DNA of 54,422 nt. Origin: a bacterium (lineage in GTDB: Bacteria > Electryoneota > Electryoneia > Electryoneales > Electryoneaceae). The stretch spans positions 1-54,422 of the forward strand of contig JAHLLB010000032.1 in assembly GCA_020444425.1 (NCBI GenBank), written 5' to 3'. Positions 9,028-16,361 of the stretch are shown in pieces. Numbering within the stretch: the stretch's first letter is position 1; the number at the start of each line of letters is the position of its first letter. Below the pieces are notes generated by a model. It had not been told where the DNA came from, ran no database searches, and saw only the letters and a program-made list of their open reading frames with translations. The translations under genes and the position numbers were made by a program.

Positions 9028-9770
9028 CAGTTGTCCCCCCCGGCAACGCGGTCGCCTGGATCGTCGAAATCCTGTTCATGGATCACACCAAACGCCTGAC
9101 GACATTCCTCGCGCAGCTGCATGGCAACATCCAGTTCCTGCTGCGTGACAACACGGTCAATACTGCACTGAACTTCCGCCCAGCGGTATCCGTTGCGTTG
9201 AATATCCGACAAACTGAACCGTGTGATAACGGCTATGGCTGGTGCTTTCGAACGGGCAAGCCGTTGAAGGTGATTGCGCCAGTGCTTGATTGAAGTCGGT
9301 GACAGGTTGAAAACCACCAACTGTGGCTTGGTTTCCAAGTACGTCAAAACGAACAAACGCACCTTGTCCTTGGCCTGTGAAGCCAGGTGCATGGAACAGT
9401 CACCGCTAGTAGTTTTCCCGTCGATGGCGCTGTAGCGTGGGATCTGTTCACCTTCCACCCACAATGCGCTGACCGTCTGACTGAACACGACAATTCCGCT
9501 GAAGACGTTGTCCGGTACATCAACCTGGTCTTCCTGGTTTTCGTCGTAGGATTCACCGTTGTCGATGAACATGCGATGCCGACCGGATGGGCTATGGTCG
9601 ATACGGACCCGTACCAACGTCGGTGGGATGTGTTCCATCATCGCCGCGACTTCGGTTTCGATGTCGATACTATCCAGTTGGTTGATGGCATCCAATACAA
9701 CAACGCCCGATTCATCAGAACCGGGCTTTCGTCGTGCAGGGGTGCCGTTTTTTGTGTTTTGTTGTGTCAT
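9027..9770 (-). CDS. Hypothetical protein, possibly related to phage/plasmid ssDNA-binding-like proteins
   Basis: 247 aa with no signal peptide or membrane segment. The ATG overlaps the nuclease stop (ATGA), so it belongs to the same operon. The N-terminal 45 residues are polar and probably flexible. Residues 90-215 carry a pattern I associate with a common phage/plasmid family near recombination genes: IPRYSAIDGKTTSGDC, then LFVLTYLETKPQLVVFNL, then SPTSIKHWRNHLQRLA, then AIAVITRFSL. In those relatives a cysteine cluster sits in the middle; here only one cysteine remains there, so the zinc site would be lost. The family link is a memory-based resemblance. The adjacent RecB-type nuclease supports a DNA-processing role. 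Confidence 0.5.
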   Translation of the reverse strand: MTQQNTKNGTPARRKPGSDESGVVVLDAINQLDSIDIETEVAAMMEHIPPTLVRVRIDHSPSGRHRMFIDNGESYDENQEDQVDVPDNVFSGIVVFSQTVSALWVEGEQIPRYSAIDGKTTSGDCSMHLASQAKDKVRLFVLTYLETKPQLVVFNLSPTSIKHWRNHLQRLARSKAPAIAVITRFSLSDIQRNGYRWAEVQCSIDRVVTQQELDVAMQLREECRQAFGVIHEQDFDDPGDRVAGGDN

Positions 9771-10672
9771 GCAGCTTCTCCCGTTATGGTCAAGGATTCG
9801 ATGGATCGTACCTGCCTGGATGACAGACCAACACCCTGCGCATCCGACAAGCAGATGTCAGCGAATGCACAAGCCGGACAGTTGATCATGCCTGGGTTGC
9901 GTGGAAACACACCACGGTTGATGTTGCTGGCGATTGCAGCGAGATCCCGTTTCAGCGAAGTCAGCTGCTTTCTTGTGCGGGCAGTTAAACGACGCGGATC
10001 ACCTCGTTCATCACCCGCGACAAACCCGTTACCATTCCGCTTGTAAGGGATATGGTCACGAAGCTGGTAGTAAATGATGTCCAGCTTTTCAGGTGGGATT
10101 TCCAGCATTCGCATTGTACCGTCCGGCATCTTGAACACACCACGCCAGCAGGCAAGTGCGTACAAGCCGAGCTGATAGTCCAGGTCGAGGAATTGCTGGT
10201 TCGGTGGGAACTTCGACGACTTGAAATCCAGCAACTGCCAATGGTCACCATCCTGACGGATTTGATCCACCGTACCCGAAAACACGTTTCTGCCGACCTT
10301 CAGCATGAACGTGGCTTCGGACAGGATCACGTTTGCACGTCGATTCCAGCCCTTCTCGCGATAGTTCGCAAGCATTTCGGTAGCTTCACCTACCAATTCA
10401 CCGATTGACGCGTCACGGTCGTTTTTCCAGAAGACGGGTGTGTCTGATTCATCCCCACGGAATTCCTCGTGGTCGAACCGTTCCCGATAGCGAGCTGTGA
10501 TGTCCAGATCCCAGTTGACCAGGTGCATCTCTTCGATCAGCTGATGCAGCACACGGCCATGCAGTGCAGCCACTGACCGGAAGGCTGAAGGGATTTGATC
10601 GATGTATCGGTACTTGAAGCTGGCAGGGCACCACAGGTAGGATTTGATGAGGGATTGACGTAGAATGTCGAT
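9767..10672 (-). CDS. RecB/Cas4-like PD-(D/E)XK nuclease with 4Fe-4S cysteines, apparent ATC start
   Basis: About 301 aa if translation begins at ATC 10672; ATT 10666 is the other option. Every nuclease element is present: HG (38), E119, D136 in GTVDQ, D149-x-K151 in LLDFKSS, and Q167-x3-Y171. Four cysteines are placed as in Cas4, AddB and Dna2: C15 in SYLWCP near the N-terminus and C265, C268, C274 (C-x2-C-x5-C) at the end. They would bind a 4Fe-4S cluster. The GTG at 10573 used by simple gene calling would delete C15 and helix 1. A near-perfect Shine-Dalgarno AGGGGGTGATC lies just upstream of the ATC, 20 bp after the DUF932 stop. Expected activity is DNA exonuclease or end processing. Confidence 0.85.
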   Translation of the reverse strand: MDILRQSLIKSYLWCPASFKYRYIDQIPSAFRSVAALHGRVLHQLIEEMHLVNWDLDITARYRERFDHEEFRGDESDTPVFWKNDRDASIGELVGEATEMLANYREKGWNRRANVILSEATFMLKVGRNVFSGTVDQIRQDGDHWQLLDFKSSKFPPNQQFLDLDYQLGLYALACWRGVFKMPDGTMRMLEIPPEKLDIIYYQLRDHIPYKRNGNGFVAGDERGDPRRLTARTRKQLTSLKRDLAAIASNINRGVFPRNPGMINCPACAFADICLSDAQGVGLSSRQVRSIESLTITGEAA

Positions 10673-10692
10673 AGATGATCACCCCCTTTCGA

Positions 10693-11451
10693 TCAGTTTG
10701 GTGACAGGAAGTACTGCGATACACGCCGGTTAAGGTTCTCGGCGCTGAAACGTTCCTGCTTGGTCAGCACATCCGTTGATGCGTTGTACACACCCCAAGC
10801 TGAATCGTCTTCGATACCGTTGAACACCTTCGCCTGTGTGGTGATCGGCAGGTTGGTTTCGCGGAAGAACTTCTGGATGTCCGCACGGCGCATCCGTTTG
10901 TGTGTTAGGTCAACCAGCATCGGCAACACCATGTGCAGACGATTACCAACACGATCCAGTTGACGGGCTGCAACAAGCAGTTCGCGGTCGAAGTTCTGGC
11001 TTCCCCAGTGCTTGAAACGAAATCCGCCAAGCATGAACGACAGCATCATGCCATTCGAACAGACCAGTCGGACTGCGTTGAATTCCAGGCCGAAGGTGGT
11101 GGAACCATCGTAGCTGTTGACAGCATCCAGCGTACACGCGACAACATCACCAACCTTTACTTCACCCGTGGTCTGGGTCAGCAGATACCGCTGGCGGAAC
11201 TTCTTCCCATTCCACAGGGTCTGGTGGTCTTCGACCGGCATCCCCGTTCGGTTCAACAAGTCTTCCGCCACTTGCACAACCTCGCTGTTTTTCACGAGCT
11301 TGTATTCGGGGGAAACAACACCCACTTCCTTGGCATCAGCGTTGGGATTTAACACCACAGCCAATCGGCTGCTGTGATCCCCGTTCGCCCGACGAAGTGG
11401 TTGTAGCTCGACTGGCGCAAAAGGCGATAGCGCCGTTATTGAATCGGTCAT
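10693..11451 (-). CDS. DUF932 (phage/plasmid-like) protein
   Basis: 252 aa. The signature region LEFNAVRLVCSNGMM is typical of DUF932/TIGR03299 proteins, which are common on phages, plasmids and islands and have no assigned biochemical role. The N-terminal part (VVSPEYKLVKNSEVVQVAEDLL) also fits. The start ATG is preceded by AGGAGG seven bases upstream. It is the first gene of the operon DUF932, nuclease, 247-aa protein, 33-aa microprotein, and is divergent from the HTH gene at 11506, so both promoters lie within about 55 bp. Confidence 0.8.
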   Translation of the reverse strand: MTDSITALSPFAPVELQPLRRANGDHSSRLAVVLNPNADAKEVGVVSPEYKLVKNSEVVQVAEDLLNRTGMPVEDHQTLWNGKKFRQRYLLTQTTGEVKVGDVVACTLDAVNSYDGSTTFGLEFNAVRLVCSNGMMLSFMLGGFRFKHWGSQNFDRELLVAARQLDRVGNRLHMVLPMLVDLTHKRMRRADIQKFFRETNLPITTQAKVFNGIEDDSAWGVYNASTDVLTKQERFSAENLNRRVSQYFLSPN

Positions 11452-11505
11452 ACGTCCTCCTGTTTGCTTTGTCTGGGTTCATGTTCTTATGCCGGAAAAC
11501 TGAAG

Positions 11506-12159
11506 ATGATGCACTATCACTACATTGATTCACCGCCATCACTAAAGCGGCTCGTGTTGGAATTAGATCATGGGAAACTGGATTATCCTTTTGGATCGAT
11601 AGACTTGATCTATGGAGGGAGAATTCAGAATCCGGCCATCCTTAGCAATAGAATGGAGGATGCTAATAGCTTGGTGCAGGAAAGCTTGCTTGTGCTATCG
11701 GAAGTCATGGAAGCAGGCGATGTTATCACCATTGAACTGCGAAAAAAACATGTACTCGAACAGATCATTCTTGATCGGGTACATGAATTAGTTGAGCTAG
11801 TACACGATTCTGGGAAGCTATATGGGATGTTATACTGGATCAAAGCAGGACGCACCGGTGTCTGTAGTATGAAAGCGCGAGTAGTACAAGACAAAAAGGG
11901 AGCAGCAAGCAAGATCGGGAAAATCCGGGCGAATATGAAAGATCACGACTATCGAGACTACTTATCCAAGCAGGAACGCGTAGGAAGTGATGTGCCTCGA
12001 CGTGAATGGCCTCAACTCCTGACATTTGCTGAGGCTGCTGATTATACCGGTTTTTCGGTATCAACTCTTCGCCGTGAGTCACCAGATGATCTACCTAGAA
12101 TCAGGCGGAAGCTGCGAAAGACGGATCTGGACAAATTTCTGGAGAGGAAGGGGAAATGA
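11506..12159 (+). CDS. Helix-turn-helix protein, possible excisionase/regulator
   Basis: 217 aa from ATG 11506 (a second ATG follows at once). The N-terminal 150 residues match nothing I recognise. The C-terminal 50 residues (LLTFAEAADYTGFSVSTLRR, then KLRKTDLDKFLERK) are a HTH_17/MerR-like excisionase-type DNA-binding domain: the first helix pair, a TLRR recognition helix, and the closing D-L-D-x-F-L helix. It is divergent from the DUF932 operon and is the last gene before the 10-bp iterated repeats and the tRNA-Ser att copy. It is therefore a candidate excisionase or regulator of the operon. The ribosome site is weak (GAAG). Confidence 0.6.
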   Translation: MMHYHYIDSPPSLKRLVLELDHGKLDYPFGSIDLIYGGRIQNPAILSNRMEDANSLVQESLLVLSEVMEAGDVITIELRKKHVLEQIILDRVHELVELVHDSGKLYGMLYWIKAGRTGVCSMKARVVQDKKGAASKIGKIRANMKDHDYRDYLSKQERVGSDVPRREWPQLLTFAEAADYTGFSVSTLRRESPDDLPRIRRKLRKTDLDKFLERKGK

Positions 12160-12219
12160 CCGTGTGTAAAAATCTAGCTTCGCGGGCTCGTGACAAATTC
12201 GTGCCAAAATAAAGAACGC

Positions 12220-12249
12220 GAGAAGCATCGAGAGGCATCCAGAAGCATC
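12220..12249 (+). repeat. Three 10-bp iterated repeats beside the att site
   Basis: Three contiguous units GAGAAGCATC, GAGAGGCATC and CAGAAGCATC, differing by one base each. They lie between the HTH gene and the tRNA-Ser core, the usual place for integrase-arm or excisionase binding sites. The ten-base period equals one helical turn. Confidence 0.55.
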
Positions 12250-12335
12250 GGCAAAATCATTGAATCCCGCACCAGTACTGAGATATTCAACAAGTGCCGC
12301 GTTGGCGGCGGATTCCGCAAAAACGGTAGCGGAGT

Positions 12336-12351
12336 ATCCCTCATCCTCCGC
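12336..12351 (+). other. Putative att site: duplicated tRNA-Ser 3' end
   Basis: ATCCCTCATCCTCCGC reproduces the end of the T-loop, the T-stem 3' strand (CCCTC), the acceptor 3' strand (ATCCTCC) and the discriminator G of a serine tRNA. Nothing upstream folds as the rest of a tRNA, so this is a partial copy of the kind left at the distal end by a tRNA-targeting integrase. GC content and gene types change at this point, and an intrinsic terminator follows six bases later. The intact tRNA-Ser and the integrase would lie left of position 1. Confidence 0.7.
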
Positions 12352-12357
12352 ATCGAG

Positions 12358-12390
12358 AGAAAACCCGGGTTCGACGAGCCCGGGTTTTCT
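12358..12390. terminator. Bidirectional intrinsic terminator
   Basis: Perfect 12-bp stem AGAAAACCCGGG / CCCGGGTTTTCT with a 9-nt loop. On the minus strand it ends the SDR-gene transcript (stop at 12406). On the plus strand it is placed where the native terminator of the tRNA-Ser gene would have been before the island arrived. Confidence 0.8.
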
Positions 12391-12405
12391 GTCTTCAGGC
12401 AGGGA

Positions 12406-13848
12406 TTACTGCGTGACACGATTGGCAATGCCTTTGATCATGGCGCGGAAGACGTAAGCGTGTGCGGGCCAGATCGCGTACCAGTAGAGGAGACCACCAA
12501 GGCCGAGGGGGTCGAATATCGCGGTCTGGTGGATGGTCGAACCGCCGTCTTCATGTGGCGTCACCTCGAACTGCAGCCAGGCTCGGCCCGGCAGTCGCAT
12601 TTCCGCATACAGGCGCAGCAGATGATCGGGTTCGATGGCTTCGACGCGCCAGAAGTCAATCGTATCGCCGACGGATACCTGTTCCGGGTCACGCCGTCCA
12701 CGGCGCATTCCGGCACCTCCGGCGAACAGGTCGAGCAAACCACGCAGGTGCCAGAGAAAATCGGCCGCGTAATAGCCTTGTTTTCCGCCAATACGGACAA
12801 TCGGCAGGAACGCTCGTTCCGGTGGAGCTGCAACGTGGGTTGACCGTGTGTCGATTAACCGGTTGCCGAAACGGACGCCGCCCAGCTTGGGTTTGTCCAG
12901 CGAGGATACCGCATCGCTCCAGCGAGTTTCGAAGACCTGCCGTTCCTCTTCCTCCCAGGCCTGCTGCAAGGCTTCCCGGATGGTAATGGGTTGAATGGAA
13001 AAGTCCTGGCGTGCACGTTCGGATTTGACCACGGTTTCGTTCTTGACGCCCTCCAGCAGTTTCTGGCCGACCTGCGCATAAACCGGTGTAACCAGACCGA
13101 GCCACAGGCTGGACACTTTCGGTGAAAGGATCGGGACCGGGAGAATGAACCGTTTCAGTCCGCGCAAATGGGCGTATTCGGTCATCAGGCCCTGGTAGCT
13201 GACGGTTTCCGGCGCGCCGATCTCATAGATACGGTGTTCGGGTTTGTCGAAGTTCAGGTCGAGTGACGCTTCGAGGTAGGTGAGAACGTCCGTTACGGCG
13301 ATTGGTTGTGTCCGCACTCGGGTCCAGCGGGGTGTGACCATGACGGGCAGTTTGCTGACCAGCGCGCGGATCATTTCGTAGGACAAACTCCCGGCGCCGA
13401 GGATGATACCGGCGCGCAGTTCAACGACTTCCAAGCCGGAATCGGCGAGCACGCGTCCCACTTCATGCCGGCTGGCGAGGTGGGGCGACAGCGACTCGCC
13501 ATGCCCGAGACCGCCGAGGTAGATGATCCGTTTAACGCCGGCCTCGCGTGCTGCGTGAGCAAAATTGCGTGCGCCATTCAGCTCCTCCGCAAAGAAGCCT
13601 TCCTTTTTCGCCAGGGCATGCACGAGGTAGTACGCCGTGTCTATCCCCTGAAGCGCGGATCTCAGCGAATCATGATCGAGAACGTCCCCCTCCACCGCGT
13701 CAACCTTGTCACCGAAGCGGTCACGAAGCGTTTCCGGACGGCGCGAGACACAGCGAACGTGTTCGCCGCGCTTTAGCAGACGTTGCAGCAATCTGCCGCC
13801 AACGTAGCCGGTTGCGCCGGTGAGCAGGATGGTCGGTTTTGCTAGGAT
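12406..13848 (-). CDS. NAD(P)-binding SDR epimerase-like protein with DUF2867 domain, apparent ATC start
   Basis: About 480 aa. The N-terminal Rossmann domain (1-300) has the nucleotide-binding TGATGYVGG loop near residue 10, the acidic region VEGDVLD, and the YLVHALAK segment where the SDR YxxxK would be. The last 150 residues match DUF2867 (F-W-R-V-E-A-I-E-P, then LRLYAEMRLPGRAWLQFEV). The Gly-rich loop is encoded upstream of the first ATG/GTG/TTG in frame (a TTG at 13791), so the true start must be higher. ATC 13848 sits seven bases after GGAGG and overlaps the TAG of the aminotransferase gene. Substrate unknown; the neighbours suggest nucleotide-sugar or envelope metabolism. Confidence 0.82.
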   Translation of the reverse strand: MLAKPTILLTGATGYVGGRLLQRLLKRGEHVRCVSRRPETLRDRFGDKVDAVEGDVLDHDSLRSALQGIDTAYYLVHALAKKEGFFAEELNGARNFAHAAREAGVKRIIYLGGLGHGESLSPHLASRHEVGRVLADSGLEVVELRAGIILGAGSLSYEMIRALVSKLPVMVTPRWTRVRTQPIAVTDVLTYLEASLDLNFDKPEHRIYEIGAPETVSYQGLMTEYAHLRGLKRFILPVPILSPKVSSLWLGLVTPVYAQVGQKLLEGVKNETVVKSERARQDFSIQPITIREALQQAWEEEERQVFETRWSDAVSSLDKPKLGGVRFGNRLIDTRSTHVAAPPERAFLPIVRIGGKQGYYAADFLWHLRGLLDLFAGGAGMRRGRRDPEQVSVGDTIDFWRVEAIEPDHLLRLYAEMRLPGRAWLQFEVTPHEDGGSTIHQTAIFDPLGLGGLLYWYAIWPAHAYVFRAMIKGIANRVTQ

Positions 13849-15056
13849 CGATACACCTCCGTGACTTCCTCGATGGCCGAACAGACGGCGTCGATTTCTT
13901 CCTCCGTTTGGGCGGGGAAGATGGGTAGTGAGACCTGGCGTTTCCAGTCACGTTCGGCAGTGGGGAACAGGCCGTTGTCGTAGCCGTACGTCTCGCGGTA
14001 ATAGGGCATCAGGTGCAGCGGCAGCCAGTGCATGGAGCAGTAGATCTCGCGTTCCCTGAGTGCTTCGATGAACTGCGCACGGTCAATGGAAAGGGCGTCG
14101 AGGTTGAGCCGGATCGAGTACAAGTGCCATGAATGTTTACGGGTTGCAGGGTCGCGTGGCGGAAGCTGGATCGCGTCCAGTTGGCCGAGCCGTTTGTCAT
14201 AGACGGCGGCGACGTGCGCGCGTTTCGCGAGGTAGTCATCCGCACGAATGAGTTCGTCCAGCCCGAGCGACGCGGCAATGTCGGTCATGTTGTACTTGTA
14301 GCCGGGTGCGACGATCTCGTAGTACCACGATCCGGCGGAGGTGTAGCGTTTCCACGCGTCCCGGTTCATCCCGTGCAACGACATAACACGCATGCGGTCC
14401 ATCTTCTCGCCGTCCCGGGCGATCACCATCCCGCCTTCGCCGGTGGTGATGCATTTGTTGGCGTAGAAGGAGAAGCAGCCCATCTGGCCAAAGGTGCCGC
14501 AGTGCCGCCACGGGATGTTTTCCTCATGCCGGTAGTACGCCGGGAAGGTGTGGGCGGCGTCCTCGATGAACGGGATCTCATGCTGCAGCGCGACAGTCTG
14601 GATGGCGTTGATGTCGCACGCGAAACCGCCGTAGTGCATCACGACGATCAGCCGTATCGGGCCGTACGGCGGTTCCAGCCCGGCGACCGGCTGGTTGGCG
14701 CGGATCGCCCGGATGGTTTCGTCCAGCTTGACCGGGTCCATGTTGAAATTGTCGTCCATGTCGACGAAGACCGGGACGGCGTCGAAGTAGCGTACAACTT
14801 CGGCGGTGGCGGCGAAGGTCATGGTCGGGACGAGGACCAGATCCCCGCGTTGCACTCCCATCGCCTCGAGCGCAAGATGCAGCGCTGCGGTGCAGGATGT
14901 GAGGGCCAGGGCGTGTGTCGTGTTGACCCGCGCGGCGAATTGTTCTTCGAAGGTCTTGGTCTTGAAGCCGGTGGTGAGCCAGCCGGAGCGTAGCGATTCG
15001 GCGACCGCTTCCACAGCGGTTTCGGGCAGCTCAACTCGGAAGAATGGGACTTTCAT
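13842..15056 (-). CDS. DegT/DnrJ/EryC1/StrS-family PLP aminotransferase
   Basis: 404 aa, fold-type I sugar aminotransferase. Landmarks are SGWLTTG near the N-terminus, SCTAALHLAL (phosphate-binding), the EDAAHTFPA segment with the aspartate that contacts the pyridine nitrogen, and the Schiff-base lysine in FSFYANKCITTGEGG near residue 200. It makes an amino sugar on a nucleotide carrier for surface polysaccharide. It is followed by the SDR gene with a short overlap. The ribosome site at the ATG is weak. Upstream lies a repeat-filled spacer, so it likely starts its own transcript. Confidence 0.9.
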   Translation of the reverse strand: MKVPFFRVELPETAVEAVAESLRSGWLTTGFKTKTFEEQFAARVNTTHALALTSCTAALHLALEAMGVQRGDLVLVPTMTFAATAEVVRYFDAVPVFVDMDDNFNMDPVKLDETIRAIRANQPVAGLEPPYGPIRLIVVMHYGGFACDINAIQTVALQHEIPFIEDAAHTFPAYYRHEENIPWRHCGTFGQMGCFSFYANKCITTGEGGMVIARDGEKMDRMRVMSLHGMNRDAWKRYTSAGSWYYEIVAPGYKYNMTDIAASLGLDELIRADDYLAKRAHVAAVYDKRLGQLDAIQLPPRDPATRKHSWHLYSIRLNLDALSIDRAQFIEALREREIYCSMHWLPLHLMPYYRETYGYDNGLFPTAERDWKRQVSLPIFPAQTEEEIDAVCSAIEEVTEVYRS

Positions 15057-15085
15057 CTGGGTGTCTCTAGTCTCTGGTTAAAAAT

Positions 15086-15106
15086 GGGTTCTGGGCTCCG
15101 GGCTCA
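15086..15106. repeat. Heptamer tandem array, GGGYTCY type
   Basis: Three consecutive heptamers, GGGTTCT then two GGGCTC-plus-one variants, 30 bp upstream of the aminotransferase start. Two NNGTCTC heptamers precede them at 15061-15074. The same GGGYTCY family recurs after the CHASE2 cyclase gene at 25152-25179. Confidence 0.55.
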
Positions 15107-15174
15107 ACTGACTCAGTCCGGTGAATAAAGGGCGTAGCGGCTATCGTATTATCCAGATTAATCCGACTTCGCTA

Positions 15175-15639
15175 CCACGGACTTAAGTCCGTGGCTCAGA
15201 TCGTTGACAAACCCCGGATTGCCAGGGGTGTCATTCTGAGCGAAGCGAAGAAGGTCCAGCTTGTCTGAAAACCAAGAATTGTAACCCATTGATAATCTGG
15301 ATCTTCTTCACTTCTCTTCGTTCCGTTCAGAATGACGCGAGAGCCGAATTTTCCTAGAATCCCGAACGTTGCCATCTTGTCAGCAGTCTGCATAACCACG
15401 GACTTAAGTCCGTGGCAAGTCAGATCGTTGACAAACCCCGGATTGCCAAGGGTGTCATTCTGAGCGAAGCGAAGAAGGTCCAGCTTGTCTGAAAACCAAG
15501 AATTGTAACCCGTTGATCATCTGGATCTTCTTCACTTCTCTTCGTTCCGTTCAGAATGACGCGAGAGCCGAATTTTCCTAGAATCCCGAACGTTGCCATC
15601 TTGTCAGCAGTCTGCATTACCACGGACTTAAGTCCGTGG
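15175..15639. repeat. Tandem duplication of a palindrome-flanked repeat element
   Basis: Two nearly identical copies of 221 and 224 bp, starting at 15175 and 15396. They are separated and bounded by three exact copies of the perfect palindrome CCACGGACTTAAGTCCGTGG (15175-15194, 15396-15415, 15620-15639). Within each copy the segments starting GTCATTCTGA and ending TTCAGAATGAC form long imperfect inverted arms. The copies differ at only a few positions, so the duplication is recent. The 67-codon open frames inside are by-products of the repeat, not genes. A degenerate third copy is at about 48793-48897. The architecture resembles a MITE. Confidence 0.85.
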
Positions 15640-15652
15640 TAAGTATCTATTT

Positions 15653-15680
15653 GCAGCCCGCAGCCCGCAGCCCGCAGCCC
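15653..15680. repeat. Heptamer tandem array GCAGCCC x4
   Basis: Four perfect head-to-tail copies of GCAGCCC, ending three bases from the stop codon of the sugar transferase gene. Confidence 0.85.
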
Positions 15681-15683
15681 GAT

Positions 15684-16361
15684 CTATTCCCCCGCCAGAA
15701 TCCAGCGGTTCAGGCGTTCGCGAGCGATGCTCGCCCAGTCCGGTCCGAAGCTCATCGGCCACACCTTGCCGACAGTAATCGCAAGCACGGTATCGATCAG
15801 AATGCGCACATCAAGTAAAACGCTCTGGTTGCGCACGTACCACAGCGCCATTTCGATCTTGATCGGAAGGATGACGTCGAGGTAGGCGGCTTCCCGTTCG
15901 CTGATGCCTTCGAGGACACTCTCCTCATCCCGGAACTGCAGGGTGGCAAGGTCGGTGATGCCGGGCCTCACGTCGAAGACTTCGTCCCACTCCAGGTTGT
16001 ACTTGGCGACGTAGCGTGGTACCTCCGGCCGGGGACCGACGAGGCTCATGTCGCCGATGAGCACGTTCCACAGTTCGGGAAGCTCGTCCAGCTTGCTGCG
16101 CCGCAGAAACGCGCCGACTGGTGTGATGCGCGGATCATGTTTCGCGGTGATGTGCGGGCCTTGCTTGTCGGCGTCAACAACCATCGTGCGGAACTTGATC
16201 ATCTGAAACTGGCGCTTGTTTCGACCGACACGGGACTGCCGGTAAAACAACGGGCCGGGGTCACGGATCGCCATCGCGGCAGCGATCAACGCGAACAGGG
16301 GCAGCGCGGCGATCAAGCCGAACAACGACAGCAGGATGTCCAGCAGCCGTTTCAGTATCAT
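15684..16361 (-). CDS. Polyprenyl-phosphate sugar transferase (WcaJ/RfbP-like catalytic domain)
   Basis: 225 aa with one N-terminal hydrophobic helix ([20 protein letters not shown]) and the bacterial sugar transferase core: [21 protein letters not shown]-like [23 protein letters not shown], and [12 protein letters not shown]. It transfers a sugar-1-phosphate from a nucleotide sugar to undecaprenyl phosphate at the inner membrane, the first step of a polysaccharide repeat unit. It lacks the extra N-terminal membrane domain of full-length WcaJ, so it belongs to the short PglC/RfbP-core class. Its ATG overlaps the stop of the upstream glycosyltransferase gene (ATGA). Confidence 0.9.
   Translation of the reverse strand: MILKRLLDILLSLFGLIAALPLFALIAAAMAIRDPGPLFYRQSRVGRNKRQFQMIKFRTMVVDADKQGPHITAKHDPRITPVGAFLRRSKLDELPELWNVLIGDMSLVGPRPEVPRYVAKYNLEWDEVFDVRPGITDLATLQFRDEESVLEGISEREAAYLDVILPIKIEMALWYVRNQSVLLDVRILIDTVLAITVGKVWPMSFGPDWASIARERLNRWILAGE

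Noticed and set aside
12262..12285. A second tRNA-like 3' end (TTGAATCCCGCACCAG)
   Set aside because: No matching acceptor, anticodon or D-arm sequence upstream, and the T-stem does not pair. Unlike the tRNA-Ser core it has no strong tRNA match.
15196..15623. Two nearly identical 67-codon open frames inside the tandem repeat
   Set aside because: They arise from the repeat's inverted arms, have no ribosome site and low-complexity composition, and peptides of this sort recur wherever the repeat occurs.
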